In this document: positions 56,149 to 64,000 of the stretch, piece after piece
Layout: the number at the start of each line of letters is the position of its first letter
Position numbering within the stretch: the first letter of the stretch is position 1
DNA from: Catellatospora citrea
GTDB lineage: Bacteria > Actinomycetota > Actinomycetes > Mycobacteriales > Micromonosporaceae
Reading direction: 5' to 3'
Length of the DNA stretch: 64,000 nucleotides
Assembly (NCBI RefSeq): GCF_003610235.1
Contig: NZ_RAPR01000001.1
Coordinates: 124,001 to 188,000 of the forward strand
Notes under the pieces: generated by a model
Seen by the model: only the letters and a program-made list of their open reading frames with translations
The model's database searches: none
What the model was told of the DNA's origin: nothing
Program-made: the position numbers and the translations under genes

Positions 56149-57624
56149 TCAGCTCGGCAGCGGGCCGGTCTCCGCAGGCGTGGTCGGCGAGTCGAGCCAT
56201 GCGTCGAGCAGAGCCGTGAAGTCGTGCCCGGTCTTGCGGTTGACGTACGCGGTGAACGAGGCGCGGTTCTGCTGGGTGTGCAGGTTGTCCTGGACCCACC
56301 CGCGGGCCAGGGCGAAGAAGCGGTCGTCACCCAGGGCCTGGTGCAGCTGGCGCAGCATGCCGGCGACGCACGTGTACATGCAGGTGTTGCCGAACTCGGC
56401 GGCGTTGGGCTTGCCGGGCGGGCCGTACTGCTTGCGGTAGGTGCCGTCGAGCTCGCGGTTCTGCGCGATCCGCTCCGCCGGGCTCATCTCGCCCGGGTAG
56501 GTTTCGGCCTCGTACAGCCGCTGGGCGTACAGGGCCCAGCCTTCGTTGAGCCAGAAGTCGCTCCAGTCGGCGGGGGTGACGGCGTCGCCGAACCAGTGGT
56601 GGGCCCACTCGTGCAGGAGCGTGCCGTCGAATGACCGGGGCCCCATCTGCCCGAACCGCTCGCCCATGGTGACCATCTGCTGGGTCTCCATGGCCGAGGG
56701 CGATTCGACCATGACGACGCCCGCCGAGTCGAACGGGTAGGGGCCGAAGTGCTTCTCCAGCCACTGCAGGTGCTCGGCGGTCTTCTGCATCATCGGCAGG
56801 TACGACGCCTCGTCGGCGTGGTACCAGTAGGTGATGGGCAGCCCGTGCGGGCCGGTGCCGGTGGCCTTCTCGTATTTGCCGACCGCCAGGGTCGTCAGGT
56901 ATGAGGCGACCGGGACCGTGCTGCGGTAGCGGAAGGTGTCGCCCTGCTGCCCCTGCGGGGTGCCGGAGGCGATCGCCGACCAGCCCGGGGGCGCGGTCAC
57001 CGCGATGTCGTACAGGGCCTCGTCGGACGGGTGGTCGTTGGCCGGGTACCAGGTGAACGCGCCGAACGGTTCCTGCATGGTCCACAGGCCGCCGTCGGCG
57101 GAGACGGTCAGGCCGAGCGGGTGGTTGTCACCGCGGGTCGTGGTCGGCCAGGGGGTGGTGCTCGGTTTGCCCTGGTAGCCGACGACGAGAGTGAACGGGA
57201 CGTCGGCCTTGACGGGCGTCTGGACGACCAGTTTCTCCTTCGTCACCGCGCCGGTGGCGGGCTGTCCGCCGACGGTCAGGCTCGTGATCGTGTACGGCTT
57301 GAAATCGAGGCTGACCGACGCCGCGTCCCGGGTCGGCCGGATGTGCAGGGTCGCCGTGCCGGTGAGCACTCGCGCGGTGGGCGACCAGGCCAGTTCCAGG
57401 CCGTAGTGCAGCACGTCGACGGCGTCGGTGCCGTGCTGGGGGTACTGGGAGTCGACGACCGGTCGGGACAGGCCCGCCGCATAGGACGCGTACTCCCCCG
57501 TCAGGCCGCCGGAGGACGTGGCCGGGGCGGGCGAGGCGGCAGTGTCGGGTGTGGATGATCCGCTCGTGCAGCCGCTCAGGAAGGCGAGCAGGGTGGCTAC
57601 AGCGATGGCTGTTCGGGTGTGCAA
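56149..57624 (-). CDS. M1-family zinc aminopeptidase lipoprotein
   Basis: A 491-residue lipoprotein. I place the start at TTG 57624 because GGAG lies 6 nt upstream and the next residues give a perfect lipobox LSGC at Cys19. The zinc motif is His338-Glu339-x-x-His342 (LLHEWAHHWF) with Glu361 (NEGWA), the HExxH-x18-E of M1 peptidases. The exopeptidase GxMEN motif is replaced by SAMETQQM. It probably trims peptides at the cell surface. Confidence 0.9.
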   Translation of the reverse strand: MHTRTAIAVATLLAFLSGCTSGSSTPDTAASPAPATSSGGLTGEYASYAAGLSRPVVDSQYPQHGTDAVDVLHYGLELAWSPTARVLTGTATLHIRPTRDAASVSLDFKPYTITSLTVGGQPATGAVTKEKLVVQTPVKADVPFTLVVGYQGKPSTTPWPTTTRGDNHPLGLTVSADGGLWTMQEPFGAFTWYPANDHPSDEALYDIAVTAPPGWSAIASGTPQGQQGDTFRYRSTVPVASYLTTLAVGKYEKATGTGPHGLPITYWYHADEASYLPMMQKTAEHLQWLEKHFGPYPFDSAGVVMVESPSAMETQQMVTMGERFGQMGPRSFDGTLLHEWAHHWFGDAVTPADWSDFWLNEGWALYAQRLYEAETYPGEMSPAERIAQNRELDGTYRKQYGPPGKPNAAEFGNTCMYTCVAGMLRQLHQALGDDRFFALARGWVQDNLHTQQNRASFTAYVNRKTGHDFTALLDAWLDSPTTPAETGPLPS

Positions 57625-57773
57625 GACGTGCTCCGTCGTTCGGGTGTGATGCCGAAAGAACGCGTCCGACCGCCAAACTCGTTGCCTACGCAAATATTTT
57701 GGTTCGGTCACGGCGCGGTGAACGGCAGTCAACGTGCGGCGGCTCCGCAACCGTGTGGGCGCCGGTGGGTCGG

Positions 57774-57802
57774 TTGTCGGCTTCGGGAACGCGGCCTATG
57801 GT
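57774..57802 (+). promoter_or_regulatory. Promoter of leaderless leader ORF before dksA-like gene
   Basis: TTGTCG (57774-57779) and TATGGT (57797-57802) have the ideal 17-bp spacer. The ATG of the small ORF begins 6 nt after the -10, so the transcript should start at or next to it. Confidence 0.65.
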
Positions 57803-57808
57803 GGCTGC

Positions 57809-57937
57809 ATGACGACGGCAGCGATCCAGGTGACCGGCGAACCGCGGGGCGACCGCGGTCGTGCCGGTGCCCGCTGCCCGCGCACCCGTGCCGCGCTGCG
57901 CAGGCCGGACCTCCGCATGGTCCTGGCACCGCACTAG
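57809..57937 (+). CDS. Leaderless leader peptide ORF, 42 aa, Arg-rich
   Basis: A 42-residue frame starting MTTAAIQVTGEPRGDRGRAG, with eleven Arg in all and the ending LRMVLAPH. There is no ribosome site; the promoter position implies leaderless translation. The stop lies 24 nt before an intrinsic terminator with a T-run. The next gene on the strand is the DksA-like gene. This is the layout of an attenuator leader, as in whiB7-type control. No homologous family is recognised. Confidence 0.5.
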   Translation: MTTAAIQVTGEPRGDRGRAGARCPRTRAALRRPDLRMVLAPH

Positions 57938-57961
57938 TCGCCGATCCACAGAGCACGGCGC

Positions 57962-57998
57962 ATCGGGCGGAGCACACCGGCTCCGGCCCGATTTTTTT
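57962..57998 (+). terminator. Intrinsic terminator / attenuator with T-run
   Basis: ATCGGGC-GGAGC (57962-57973) pairs with GCTCC-G-GGCCCGAT-type sequence (57980-57992) with one bulge, 6-nt loop, followed by seven T. A true poly-U terminator is rare here, where other hairpins lack T-runs. It lies 26 nt before the DksA-like start, so it must be read through for that gene to be expressed from the upstream promoter. Confidence 0.8.
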
Positions 57999-58023
57999 GT
58001 ACCACCCGACAAGTGGAGGAACC

Positions 58024-58332
58024 ATGACCACGCTGGACACCACCGATCACGACGACTGGCTCGCCGGCATCCACGAACGCCTCAAGCACACCTGCGACGA
58101 GCAGACCGCCTACCTGTCCGACCTCACCGCCGCCGCCCCCGATGCCGCCGAAGCCGCCGCCCACGGCGCGCTGCTGGCCGGCACCCGCCAGAGCCTTGCC
58201 GACACCGTCGCGGCACTGCGCCGCATCGAGCAGGGCCGCTACGGCGCGTGCGAGGTCTGCGCCGCTGCGATCCCCCTCGCCCGGCTCGAACTGCTGCCCC
58301 ATGCCAGGACCTGCGTGGCCTGCCCACGATAG
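58024..58332 (+). CDS. DksA/TraR-type zinc-finger protein
   Basis: A 102-residue protein. The four-Cys zinc finger is Cys76/Cys79 (CEVC) and Cys97/Cys100 (CVAC). The N-terminal 70 residues form a predicted helical hairpin (IEQGRYGACEVC is the family junction). DksA-like proteins bind in the RNA polymerase secondary channel and modulate initiation. RBS GTGGAGGAACC is upstream of ATG 58024. Expression appears to depend on read-through of the terminator just before it. Confidence 0.88.
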   Translation: MTTLDTTDHDDWLAGIHERLKHTCDEQTAYLSDLTAAAPDAAEAAAHGALLAGTRQSLADTVAALRRIEQGRYGACEVCAAAIPLARLELLPHARTCVACPR

Positions 58333-58339
58333 GAGCACC

Positions 58340-58368
58340 GGGTGCGCCCGGTGGCGGGCGCACCCTTT
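58340..58368. terminator. Hairpin terminator
   Basis: GGGTGCGCCCG-type arm (58340-58350) pairs perfectly with 58355-58365, followed by TTT. It separates the DksA-like gene from the convergent sigma-factor gene. Confidence 0.75.
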
Positions 58369-58397
58369 CAGCCGGTCCAGGTATCGCTGCGCCCGCG

Positions 58398-59339
58398 TCA
58401 GCCTTCCGGCGTCGCGGGGCGGGGATGGAACAGCCGGATCCGGCTGACCCGCCGGTCACGCAGCCGCTGCGCCCAGACCACGCTCGGCGGGCAGTGCTCC
58501 GGATCGTCGGGCGGGTTGATCAGATCGGCCTCCCAGATCAGCACGTCCCCGCTGGCCACCACGTTCCTGATCCGCTGGCGCACCCCGTCTGTCAGGTCGA
58601 GGTCCATTCCCGCCAGCAGCACGTCCGGGCCCCGGCTGGCCCGCCCGTCCGGCGTGACCACCTCCAGATCCGGCCACCACGAATACCGTACGACCTGCTC
58701 GAACTCGCCGCGCTCCGCCGCCACCAGGGTCTGCTCGGCCTCTCGCCGCCGCGCTTGCGCCAGCCTGGTGGCGTCGTCGTGAGCCAGTTCCGCGGTAGCC
58801 CGCAGCAACTCGGTCAGCCGGGTCCGGCCCTGGTTCAGCCGACTGCGCACGGTGCCGACCGGCACCCCGCACAGCGCGGCGATCTGCTCGTACGACGTCA
58901 CGTCACTGAAGTAGCGCAGCAGCATGACCAAACGGACGGGCTCGGACAGCCCGGCCAGCGCGTGCCAGATCCAGTCCCGCTGGGCCCGTTGCTCCAGCAA
59001 CTCGTCCGGCGTCGGCCCGCCCGCGGCCAGCGGCAGCCCGGCGAGATCGGCCATCGGCACCGGTCGGGCCGAACGCAACCGCATCCGGCAGTTGTTGCGC
59101 ACGATGGTCCGCAGCCACTGGCCGACCGCCGCCGGGTCGCGCACCTGGCCGATCCGGGACATCGCCACCAGCATCGCGTCCTGGACCGCGTCCTCGGCGT
59201 CGGGCCCGTACCCGAGCACGCCCAGCGCGACCGCCAGCATGCCGGCCCGATGCCGCGCCAGCAGCACGGCCAGGCTCGTCGCGTCCCCGGACCACGCCGC
59301 GCGGACCAGGTCCTCGTCGGTGTCTGAAGCTGCGAACAC
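58398..59339 (-). CDS. ECF sigma factor with C-terminal extension (SnoaL-like)
   Basis: A 313-residue sigma factor starting at GTG 59339 (GGGGGCATCGC upstream). Region 2: LGYGPDAEDAVQDAMLVAMS. Region 4: YEQIAALCGVPVGTVRSRLNQG. The C-terminal 110 residues (VVRYSWWPDLEVVTPDGR, LAGMDLDLTDGVRQRIRNVV) resemble a SnoaL-type sensor domain. It is a different subgroup from the sigma factor at 54.5 kb. A hydrolase gene lies 149 bp upstream on the same strand. Targets are unknown. Confidence 0.85.
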   Translation of the reverse strand: MFAASDTDEDLVRAAWSGDATSLAVLLARHRAGMLAVALGVLGYGPDAEDAVQDAMLVAMSRIGQVRDPAAVGQWLRTIVRNNCRMRLRSARPVPMADLAGLPLAAGGPTPDELLEQRAQRDWIWHALAGLSEPVRLVMLLRYFSDVTSYEQIAALCGVPVGTVRSRLNQGRTRLTELLRATAELAHDDATRLAQARRREAEQTLVAAERGEFEQVVRYSWWPDLEVVTPDGRASRGPDVLLAGMDLDLTDGVRQRIRNVVASGDVLIWEADLINPPDDPEHCPPSVVWAQRLRDRRVSRIRLFHPRPATPEG

Positions 59340-59488
59340 GCGATGCCCCCGATCGTCGGCGCCGGCCGCGGCCGTCCCACCGGCCCGCTCGCGACGGTAC
59401 GTCCGGCCGACGCCGGCGCCGAACATACGCCGCAGGTCGTGACGAATTCCACGGCGCTCGCCGTACGGGCGGCGAGGGTTGCGGGGAG

Positions 59489-60376
59489 CTACGCCGCCGT
59501 GCCTGCCTGCTCCTCGACGAACTCGACGACCGCACGGTGGAACGCCGCCGGCCGCTCCAGGTGGGCCATGTGTCCGCAGTCCAGGACGAGCAGCTGCGAC
59601 GTCGGCAGGGCCTCGTGCAGCATCCTGCCCCAGCGGCTGCCACAGATGAAGTCCTGGTCCCCGCTGACGATCAGCGCGGGCACGTCGAGAAAGCCGAGCT
59701 CGTCGCGCACGTCGAACGGGGCGGGCTCCTCACCGCCGGACGGGCCGATCCAGGCGCGGAACGCGGCGAAGGCCGGCGCGAGCTCGTCCTCCTGGGCCCA
59801 GTAGTCGGCGAAGTACGCCGGCAGCACCTGGCGCATGAGCGCCGAGAAGGTCTCGTCGTCGGTCGCGGCCAGGGCCTGCGGGAACAGGCCGGGAATCGCC
59901 GCCGCCTGCGGCCGGTGCGCCAGCCGCTCCGGCAGCCGCGCGAGGTTGGCCATCGCGTCGTTCCAGAATTCGGGCCCGGTGACCGGGGACGTGGAGTGCA
60001 GGATCAGGCCGGCGACCCGGTCCGGGTGGTCCAGCGCGTACCGCTGGGCGACGAACCCGCCGTGCGAGTGCCCGAGCAGGTAGGCCTGGGGTGCGCCGAG
60101 GTGGTCGAGCACGCCGTGCACGAATCGCGCGTACGTGTCGATGCGGTAGTCGCGCCGGTCGGCGAGGCGGCCGGAGGTCCCCGTGCCGACCGGTTCGAGG
60201 TACACCATCGTCAGGTGTGCCTCCAGCGTGGGCATACGCAGGTATTCCCAGCTCATGCCGGGGCCACCGGAGTGCACCAGGCAGACCGGCCCGGTTCCGG
60301 CGACGTGGTAGACCTGCCGGATCCCGTCGATCTCCACCTGGTGGGCGCCGGGCGTGAGCGTGGTCGCGAGGGTCAT
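59489..60376 (-). CDS. Alpha/beta hydrolase, proline iminopeptidase-like (S33)
   Basis: A 295-residue cytoplasmic hydrolase. The oxyanion motif HSGGPGMSWEYL and nucleophile GHSHGG are typical of S33 peptidases and related esterases. The acid Asp is in SGDQDFICG and the His in CGHMAHLE. ATG 60376 lies after CAGGAG. The substrate is not evident. Confidence 0.88.
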   Translation of the reverse strand: MTLATTLTPGAHQVEIDGIRQVYHVAGTGPVCLVHSGGPGMSWEYLRMPTLEAHLTMVYLEPVGTGTSGRLADRRDYRIDTYARFVHGVLDHLGAPQAYLLGHSHGGFVAQRYALDHPDRVAGLILHSTSPVTGPEFWNDAMANLARLPERLAHRPQAAAIPGLFPQALAATDDETFSALMRQVLPAYFADYWAQEDELAPAFAAFRAWIGPSGGEEPAPFDVRDELGFLDVPALIVSGDQDFICGSRWGRMLHEALPTSQLLVLDCGHMAHLERPAAFHRAVVEFVEEQAGTAA

Positions 60377-60535
60377 GGTCAGCTCCTGTGCGTCGGGGGT
60401 CGGTGGCAGGCAGAGCCCGCCGGACCTCATCCCGATGCACCGGAACCGGCCGGGGTTCGCGGCCCGTGCCCGGTTTCCGGCCGCACCGGCGGTGACCGTG
60501 CTCACTCCATCGACATCCGGGAGACCGAGGGGCGC

Positions 60536-61189
60536 TCAGGGTTCGATGAGTCCGGCCCGGATGGCGTAGCGGGTCAGTTCCAGCCGGTCGCGCAGGCCCA
60601 GTTTCTGCAGCAGGTTGGCCCGGTGGCGGTCGACGGTCTTGACGCTGATGAACAGCAGCTGGGCGATCTCCTTGGCCGTATGGCCCTCCGCGATCAGTTT
60701 GAGCACCTCCTCCTCCCGCGCGGTGATGGCCCGCGCGGGCTGGTCCTGCCCCCGCGCGGCCCGGTCCAGGTAGTCGCGGATGAGGGCGGTGACCGCGCCC
60801 GGGTAGAGGAACGGCTCGTCGCGCATCGCGGCCCGGCAGGCCTCGACGAGGTCGCGGTCGGCCACGGACTTCAGCACGTAGCCGTTGGCCCCGGCCCGCA
60901 GCGCCTCGAAGAAGAACTGTTCGTTGTCGTACATGGTCAGGATGAGGATGCGCAGGCCCGGCATGGTGCGCGACAGCTCGCGGGCGGCTTGCAGCCCGGT
61001 CAGCCGCGGCATCGCGATGTCGAGAATGGCCAGATCGGGCTGCTCGGCGCGGGCCAGCGCGATGGCTTCCGCGCCGTCGCCGGCCTCGGCGACCACGGTC
61101 AGATCGGGTTCGCTGTCGAGGATGAGCCGCACGCCGCGGCGTACCAGCGCGTGGTCGTCGGCCAGCAGGATGCGGACGGGTCCGGTCAC
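60536..61189 (-). CDS. NarL/FixJ-family response regulator
   Basis: A 217-residue regulator. The receiver domain has phospho-acceptor Asp57 (AILDIAMP), acidic pocket Asp11/Asp12 and Lys in GYVLKS. The LuxR-type HTH (ITAREEEVLKLIAEGHTAKE ... VKTVDRHRANLLQKLG) ends it. Its GTG overlaps the kinase stop by 4 nt, so the pair is co-translated. Confidence 0.95.
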   Translation of the reverse strand: MTGPVRILLADDHALVRRGVRLILDSEPDLTVVAEAGDGAEAIALARAEQPDLAILDIAMPRLTGLQAARELSRTMPGLRILILTMYDNEQFFFEALRAGANGYVLKSVADRDLVEACRAAMRDEPFLYPGAVTALIRDYLDRAARGQDQPARAITAREEEVLKLIAEGHTAKEIAQLLFISVKTVDRHRANLLQKLGLRDRLELTRYAIRAGLIEP

Positions 61190-62172
61190 GGCGCGGTCCC
61201 CCGCTCCTCGGTCGGCACCCGCAACCGGACCTCGGTGCCGCCTGACGTGCTGCGGGTGACCTCCAACTGCGCGCCGATGAGCAGGGCCCGCTCGCGCATG
61301 CCGCGGATGCCCGCGCCCTCGGGGGCGTCGGCGGCGCCGCGCCCGTCGTCGACGACGCGCAGCAGCACCTCGCCGCGCTGACGCTGCAGCGACAGCTCGA
61401 CCCGGCTCGCGCGGGCATGCCGCACGGCGTTGGTGAGCCCTTCCTGCGCCACCCGGTAGATCACCAGTTCGGTCTCGGCGTCCATCGGCGGCAGGTCGCC
61501 GCCCAGCCGATGGGTGACCGCGAGGTCGGTGTGCCCGGTGACCTCGGTGATCAGCGCCTTGAGCGCGCTGGCCAGGCCCAGCTCCTCCAGCACTCCCGGG
61601 CGCAGGCGGCGGGCGATGCGCCGGATCTCGTCCAGGCCCGCCCGGGTGGTCTCCTGGACCTGGCGCAGCTCGGCGGACAGGGGCGCGGGCGCGTGCCGGG
61701 CGACCTGCTCCAGCTGCAGCAGGACGGCGGTCAGCGACTGCCCGACCTCGTCGTGCAGTTCCCGGGCAACCCGGCGGCGCTCATCCTCCTGCGCCGACAG
61801 GGCACGGGCCGTGCTGGTGGCGCGTTCGGCCTCCAACCTGTCGATCATGGTGTTGAACGCCCGGATGAGGTCGGCGATGCCCGCGTGGCCGGTGGCGATC
61901 GGCCGCGGAGCCGGTTGCAGCAGGTCGAGGGTCGCCATCGCCCGGGTGAGCCGGTGCAGCGGCGCGAGCCCGATCCGCAGCAGCGCCCCGTTGGCGACCA
62001 GCATCAGCGCCAGGCCGACCGCCAGCACCAGGGCCTCGGTGAGCACGACCGGCGTGGACACGGTCACCGGCCCGAGCAGCAGCACCATGGTGGCCGCGAC
62101 CAGCACCGCCGCATTGAGCAGGAAGATCCGCCAGAACAGCGACACGGTGCGCCTCCCTTCGCCGGAGTTCAT
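61186..62172 (-). CDS. Sensor histidine kinase (HisKA_3 type)
   Basis: A 328-residue kinase with two spans (about 11-33 and 41-63), a very short extracellular loop, a HAMP domain, dimerisation helix with phospho-acceptor His140 (RELHDEVGQ), and an ATPase domain (DDGRGAADAPEGAGIRGM). With almost no outer loop, the signal is probably sensed in the membrane. ATG 62172 follows GGAAGG. It is divergent from the ArsB/NhaD transporter, which could be a target. Confidence 0.93.
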   Translation of the reverse strand: MNSGEGRRTVSLFWRIFLLNAAVLVAATMVLLLGPVTVSTPVVLTEALVLAVGLALMLVANGALLRIGLAPLHRLTRAMATLDLLQPAPRPIATGHAGIADLIRAFNTMIDRLEAERATSTARALSAQEDERRRVARELHDEVGQSLTAVLLQLEQVARHAPAPLSAELRQVQETTRAGLDEIRRIARRLRPGVLEELGLASALKALITEVTGHTDLAVTHRLGGDLPPMDAETELVIYRVAQEGLTNAVRHARASRVELSLQRQRGEVLLRVVDDGRGAADAPEGAGIRGMRERALLIGAQLEVTRSTSGGTEVRLRVPTEERGTAP

Positions 62173-62576
62173 CGAGCCCGCCTTCCTGATCTCGAAACTA
62201 TCGCCTCACGAACCCACCGGACCCGCGCTTGAGCGCCACCCGGGCCGTGGCGCACCGGTGGCATCCAGGCAACCGCACGGACGGGCGATCGCCCATGGGT
62301 GTCGACACCCATTTCCGGCCCGCGCCGCCGCCAACCCACGTGCGTTCCGCGAGAGGCAGGTGTCACCGGACATCGGTCACCGCCCCAGCACACCGCCGCC
62401 GGGCGAGCCGTTTCACCACTGCCGCGGGGCGCGGATGCGGGCTGCCGCCGTACCCAAATGGGTGCCGGACCGCATGGCCGTCCGCTCGCGGCCAGATGAC
62501 CATGAAGACAGACCGGCCGCGACAGGCCCGGTCATGCACGTCATGGCGAACCGCCGTGACCTTACGAGGAGACGCG
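62173..62576. other. Divergent intergenic region with palindromes
   Basis: A 404-bp gap between the kinase and the transporter unit. It holds two abutting palindromes (62283-62312) and a small ACCC-AAAT-GGGT hairpin near 62453-62464. The 100 bp before the small ORF is unusually rich in potential stems and may be a long 5' leader. I could not match it to a known riboswitch. Confidence 0.4.
62283..62312. promoter_or_regulatory. Two abutting perfect palindromes
   Basis: GGGCGATCGCCC (62283-62294) is followed without a gap by ATGGGTGTCGACACCCAT (62295-62312). Both are perfect, 12 and 18 bp. They sit about 110 bp upstream of the kinase start and are probable protein-binding sites for this divergent pair. 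Confidence 0.6.
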
Positions 62577-62678
62577 ATGACCCTGCCAGCCGCCGACCAC
62601 GGTCGCTCGTACAACCCGCCCGAGACGGGGCTGCGCCCCGCCGACGCCGACACCGGCCCGCCGGGCGGGCGCCCGTGA
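62577..62678 (+). CDS. Small ORF translationally coupled to transporter, 33 aa
   Basis: A 33-residue frame, MTLPAADHGRSYNPPETGLR at the start and TGPPGGRP at the end. A GAGGAG ribosome site lies 6 nt before the ATG, and the stop overlaps the transporter GTG (GTGA). The transporter itself has no ribosome site of its own, so this ORF probably delivers ribosomes to it. The hydrophilic Pro/Gly-rich sequence looks unstructured. Confidence 0.55.
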   Translation: MTLPAADHGRSYNPPETGLRPADADTGPPGGRP

Positions 62679-63973
62679 GCCTGCAGGCCGTCACCGCACT
62701 CGTCATCTTCGCGGTCGCGTTCGTGCTCATCGCGACCGAGAAGATCAACCGCGTCGCCGTCGTGCTCGGCGCCGCCGGTCTCATGACCCTGCTGGGCCTG
62801 GTGCCCGGCTCGCACGTGTTCTACTCCCCGCACGCGGGCATCGACTGGGACGTCATCTTCCTGCTGCTCGGCATGATGATCATCGTCGGGGTGATCAAGC
62901 AGACCGGCGTGTTCGACTTCCTCGGCATCTGGGCCGCGCAGCGCTCACAGGGCCGCCCCTACCGGCTGATGGTGCTGCTGATGGTGATCACCGCCATCGC
63001 GTCGCCGTTCCTGGACAACGTCACCACGGTCATGCTCGTCGCCCCGATCACCATCTCCGTCTGCCGGCGGCTGGGCATCCCCGCCGCGCCGTACCTCATC
63101 GCCGAGGCACTGGCCTCCAACATCGGCGGTGCGGCCACCCTCATCGGCGACCCGCCGAACATCATCATCGGCAGCCGGGCCGGGTTGAGCTTCAACGACT
63201 TCATCGTCCACATGGCACCGATCACCGTGGTGCTGTTCGCAGTGTTCGTGCTGATGGCCCGGGTGCTGTTCCGCAAGTCGTTCGTGTACCGGCCCGAGCG
63301 CTTCGCCGCGGTCAAGGAGCTGGACGCCCGCGCACAGATCACCGACCGGTCGCTGCTGGCCCGGTGCCTGGCCGTGCTGACGCTGGTCAGCGTCGGGTTC
63401 ACCCTGCACACCGTCATCCACGTCGAGCCGGCGATCATCGCGATGCTCGGCGCGGGCCTGATGGTGCTGGTCTCCCGCGTCGACAGCACCCGCTACCTCG
63501 CCGAGGTCGAATGGCCGACGCTGGTGTTCTTCATGGGACTGTTCGTCATGGTCGGCGGGCTCGTCGACACCGGCGTCATCCACCAGATCGGCGAATGGGC
63601 CGTCGACGCCGTCGGCGGCGACCACTTCCTCGCCGCCACCGGACTGATCTTCGGCTCGGCCGTGCTCGGCGCGTTCTTCGACAACATCCCCTACGTCGCG
63701 ACCATGGCCCCGATCGTCGAGGACGTCGTGGCGCAGACCCCCGACCCGGCCACCGGACAAGCCCTGTGGTGGTCCTTCGCCCTCGGCGCCGACCTCGGCG
63801 GCAACGGCACCGCGGTCGCCGCCAGCGCCAACGTCGTCGTGCTCGGCATCGCCGCCCGCGCCGGGCAGCCGATCTCGTTCTGGCAGTTCACCAGGTACGG
63901 CATCGTCACCACGGCGGTGACCACCGTGATCGCATGGGGGTACGTGTGGCTGCGCTACTTCGCGGACTTCTGA
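62675..63973 (+). CDS. ArsB/NhaD-type (IT superfamily) ion transporter
   Basis: A 432-residue membrane protein with about eleven spans. The motifs FLDNVTTVMLVAPI and ASNIGGAATLIGDPPNIIIG, repeated as FFDNIPYVATMAPI and GADLGGNGTAVAASANVV in the second half, are the twin half-site signature of the ArsB/NhaD/CitT superfamily. Substrate could be Na+/H+, arsenite or a dicarboxylate. The GTG start overlaps the small ORF before it. No arsenic genes are nearby. Confidence 0.9.
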   Translation: MSLQAVTALVIFAVAFVLIATEKINRVAVVLGAAGLMTLLGLVPGSHVFYSPHAGIDWDVIFLLLGMMIIVGVIKQTGVFDFLGIWAAQRSQGRPYRLMVLLMVITAIASPFLDNVTTVMLVAPITISVCRRLGIPAAPYLIAEALASNIGGAATLIGDPPNIIIGSRAGLSFNDFIVHMAPITVVLFAVFVLMARVLFRKSFVYRPERFAAVKELDARAQITDRSLLARCLAVLTLVSVGFTLHTVIHVEPAIIAMLGAGLMVLVSRVDSTRYLAEVEWPTLVFFMGLFVMVGGLVDTGVIHQIGEWAVDAVGGDHFLAATGLIFGSAVLGAFFDNIPYVATMAPIVEDVVAQTPDPATGQALWWSFALGADLGGNGTAVAASANVVVLGIAARAGQPISFWQFTRYGIVTTAVTTVIAWGYVWLRYFADF

Positions 63974-64000
63974 CCCTGCTGGCCGCCGTCGCCGCAATGG

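Overview
The window is a 64 kb stretch of very high G+C chromosome. It has actinobacterial features throughout: GTG and TTG starts, leaderless promoters, Tat- and Sec-exported enzymes with serine/proline linkers, CBM2 and coagulation-factor-type (F5/8C) carbohydrate-binding modules, and LacI/ROK/TetR regulation. The dense secreted glycoside hydrolases suggest a soil saprophyte, most likely in the Micromonosporaceae or a related family; this placement is inferred from gene content only. I saw no tRNA, rRNA, CRISPR array, insertion sequence or prophage.

Layout. 0-4 kb: the start of an ABC-transporter ATPase with a TA-rich inverted repeat, three tandem paralogous micropeptide genes, and a large secreted CHAP + C39-like protein. 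4-10.6 kb: a membrane protein, a VOC protein, a divergent GNAT / XRE-cupin pair around a perfect operator, a serine beta-lactamase-like hydrolase and a GH18 protein. 10.6-31.8 kb: a polysaccharide-utilisation locus. On the minus strand, a ROK repressor is followed by a beta-helix enzyme, a GH95 fucosidase and a second beta-helix enzyme. On the plus strand are a LacI-like sugar-binding protein without its HTH, an ABC sugar importer with no ATPase, a GH2 beta-mannosidase and a ROK sugar kinase. A GH64 beta-1,3-glucanase with a LacI-type operator follows. A near-identical 19-bp element lies upstream of both the beta-helix gene and the importer.

31.9-40.3 kb: small metabolic genes, plus a rifampicin monooxygenase (rox) preceded by a 19-codon reading frame and a hairpin. 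37.3-47 kb: secreted proteins, namely a phosphodiester glycosidase, a PI-PLC-like protein with inserted lectin-like repeats, a peptidoglycan-binding protein, a GH11 xylanase with CBM2, and a Cys-rich FN3 protein. 47.2-53.5 kb: TetR/MMPL efflux, a secreted X-Pro peptidase with a P-domain, and a Rieske protein. 53.5-64 kb: two ECF sigma factors carrying SnoaL-like C-terminal domains, an M1 aminopeptidase lipoprotein, a DksA-like protein behind a leader ORF and intrinsic terminator, a two-component system, and an ArsB/NhaD-type transporter.

The main organising theme is extracellular glycan degradation with local sugar-responsive control. The least expected elements are small ones: the micropeptide triplet, two leader-ORF/hairpin arrangements, and several perfect palindromes between divergent genes.
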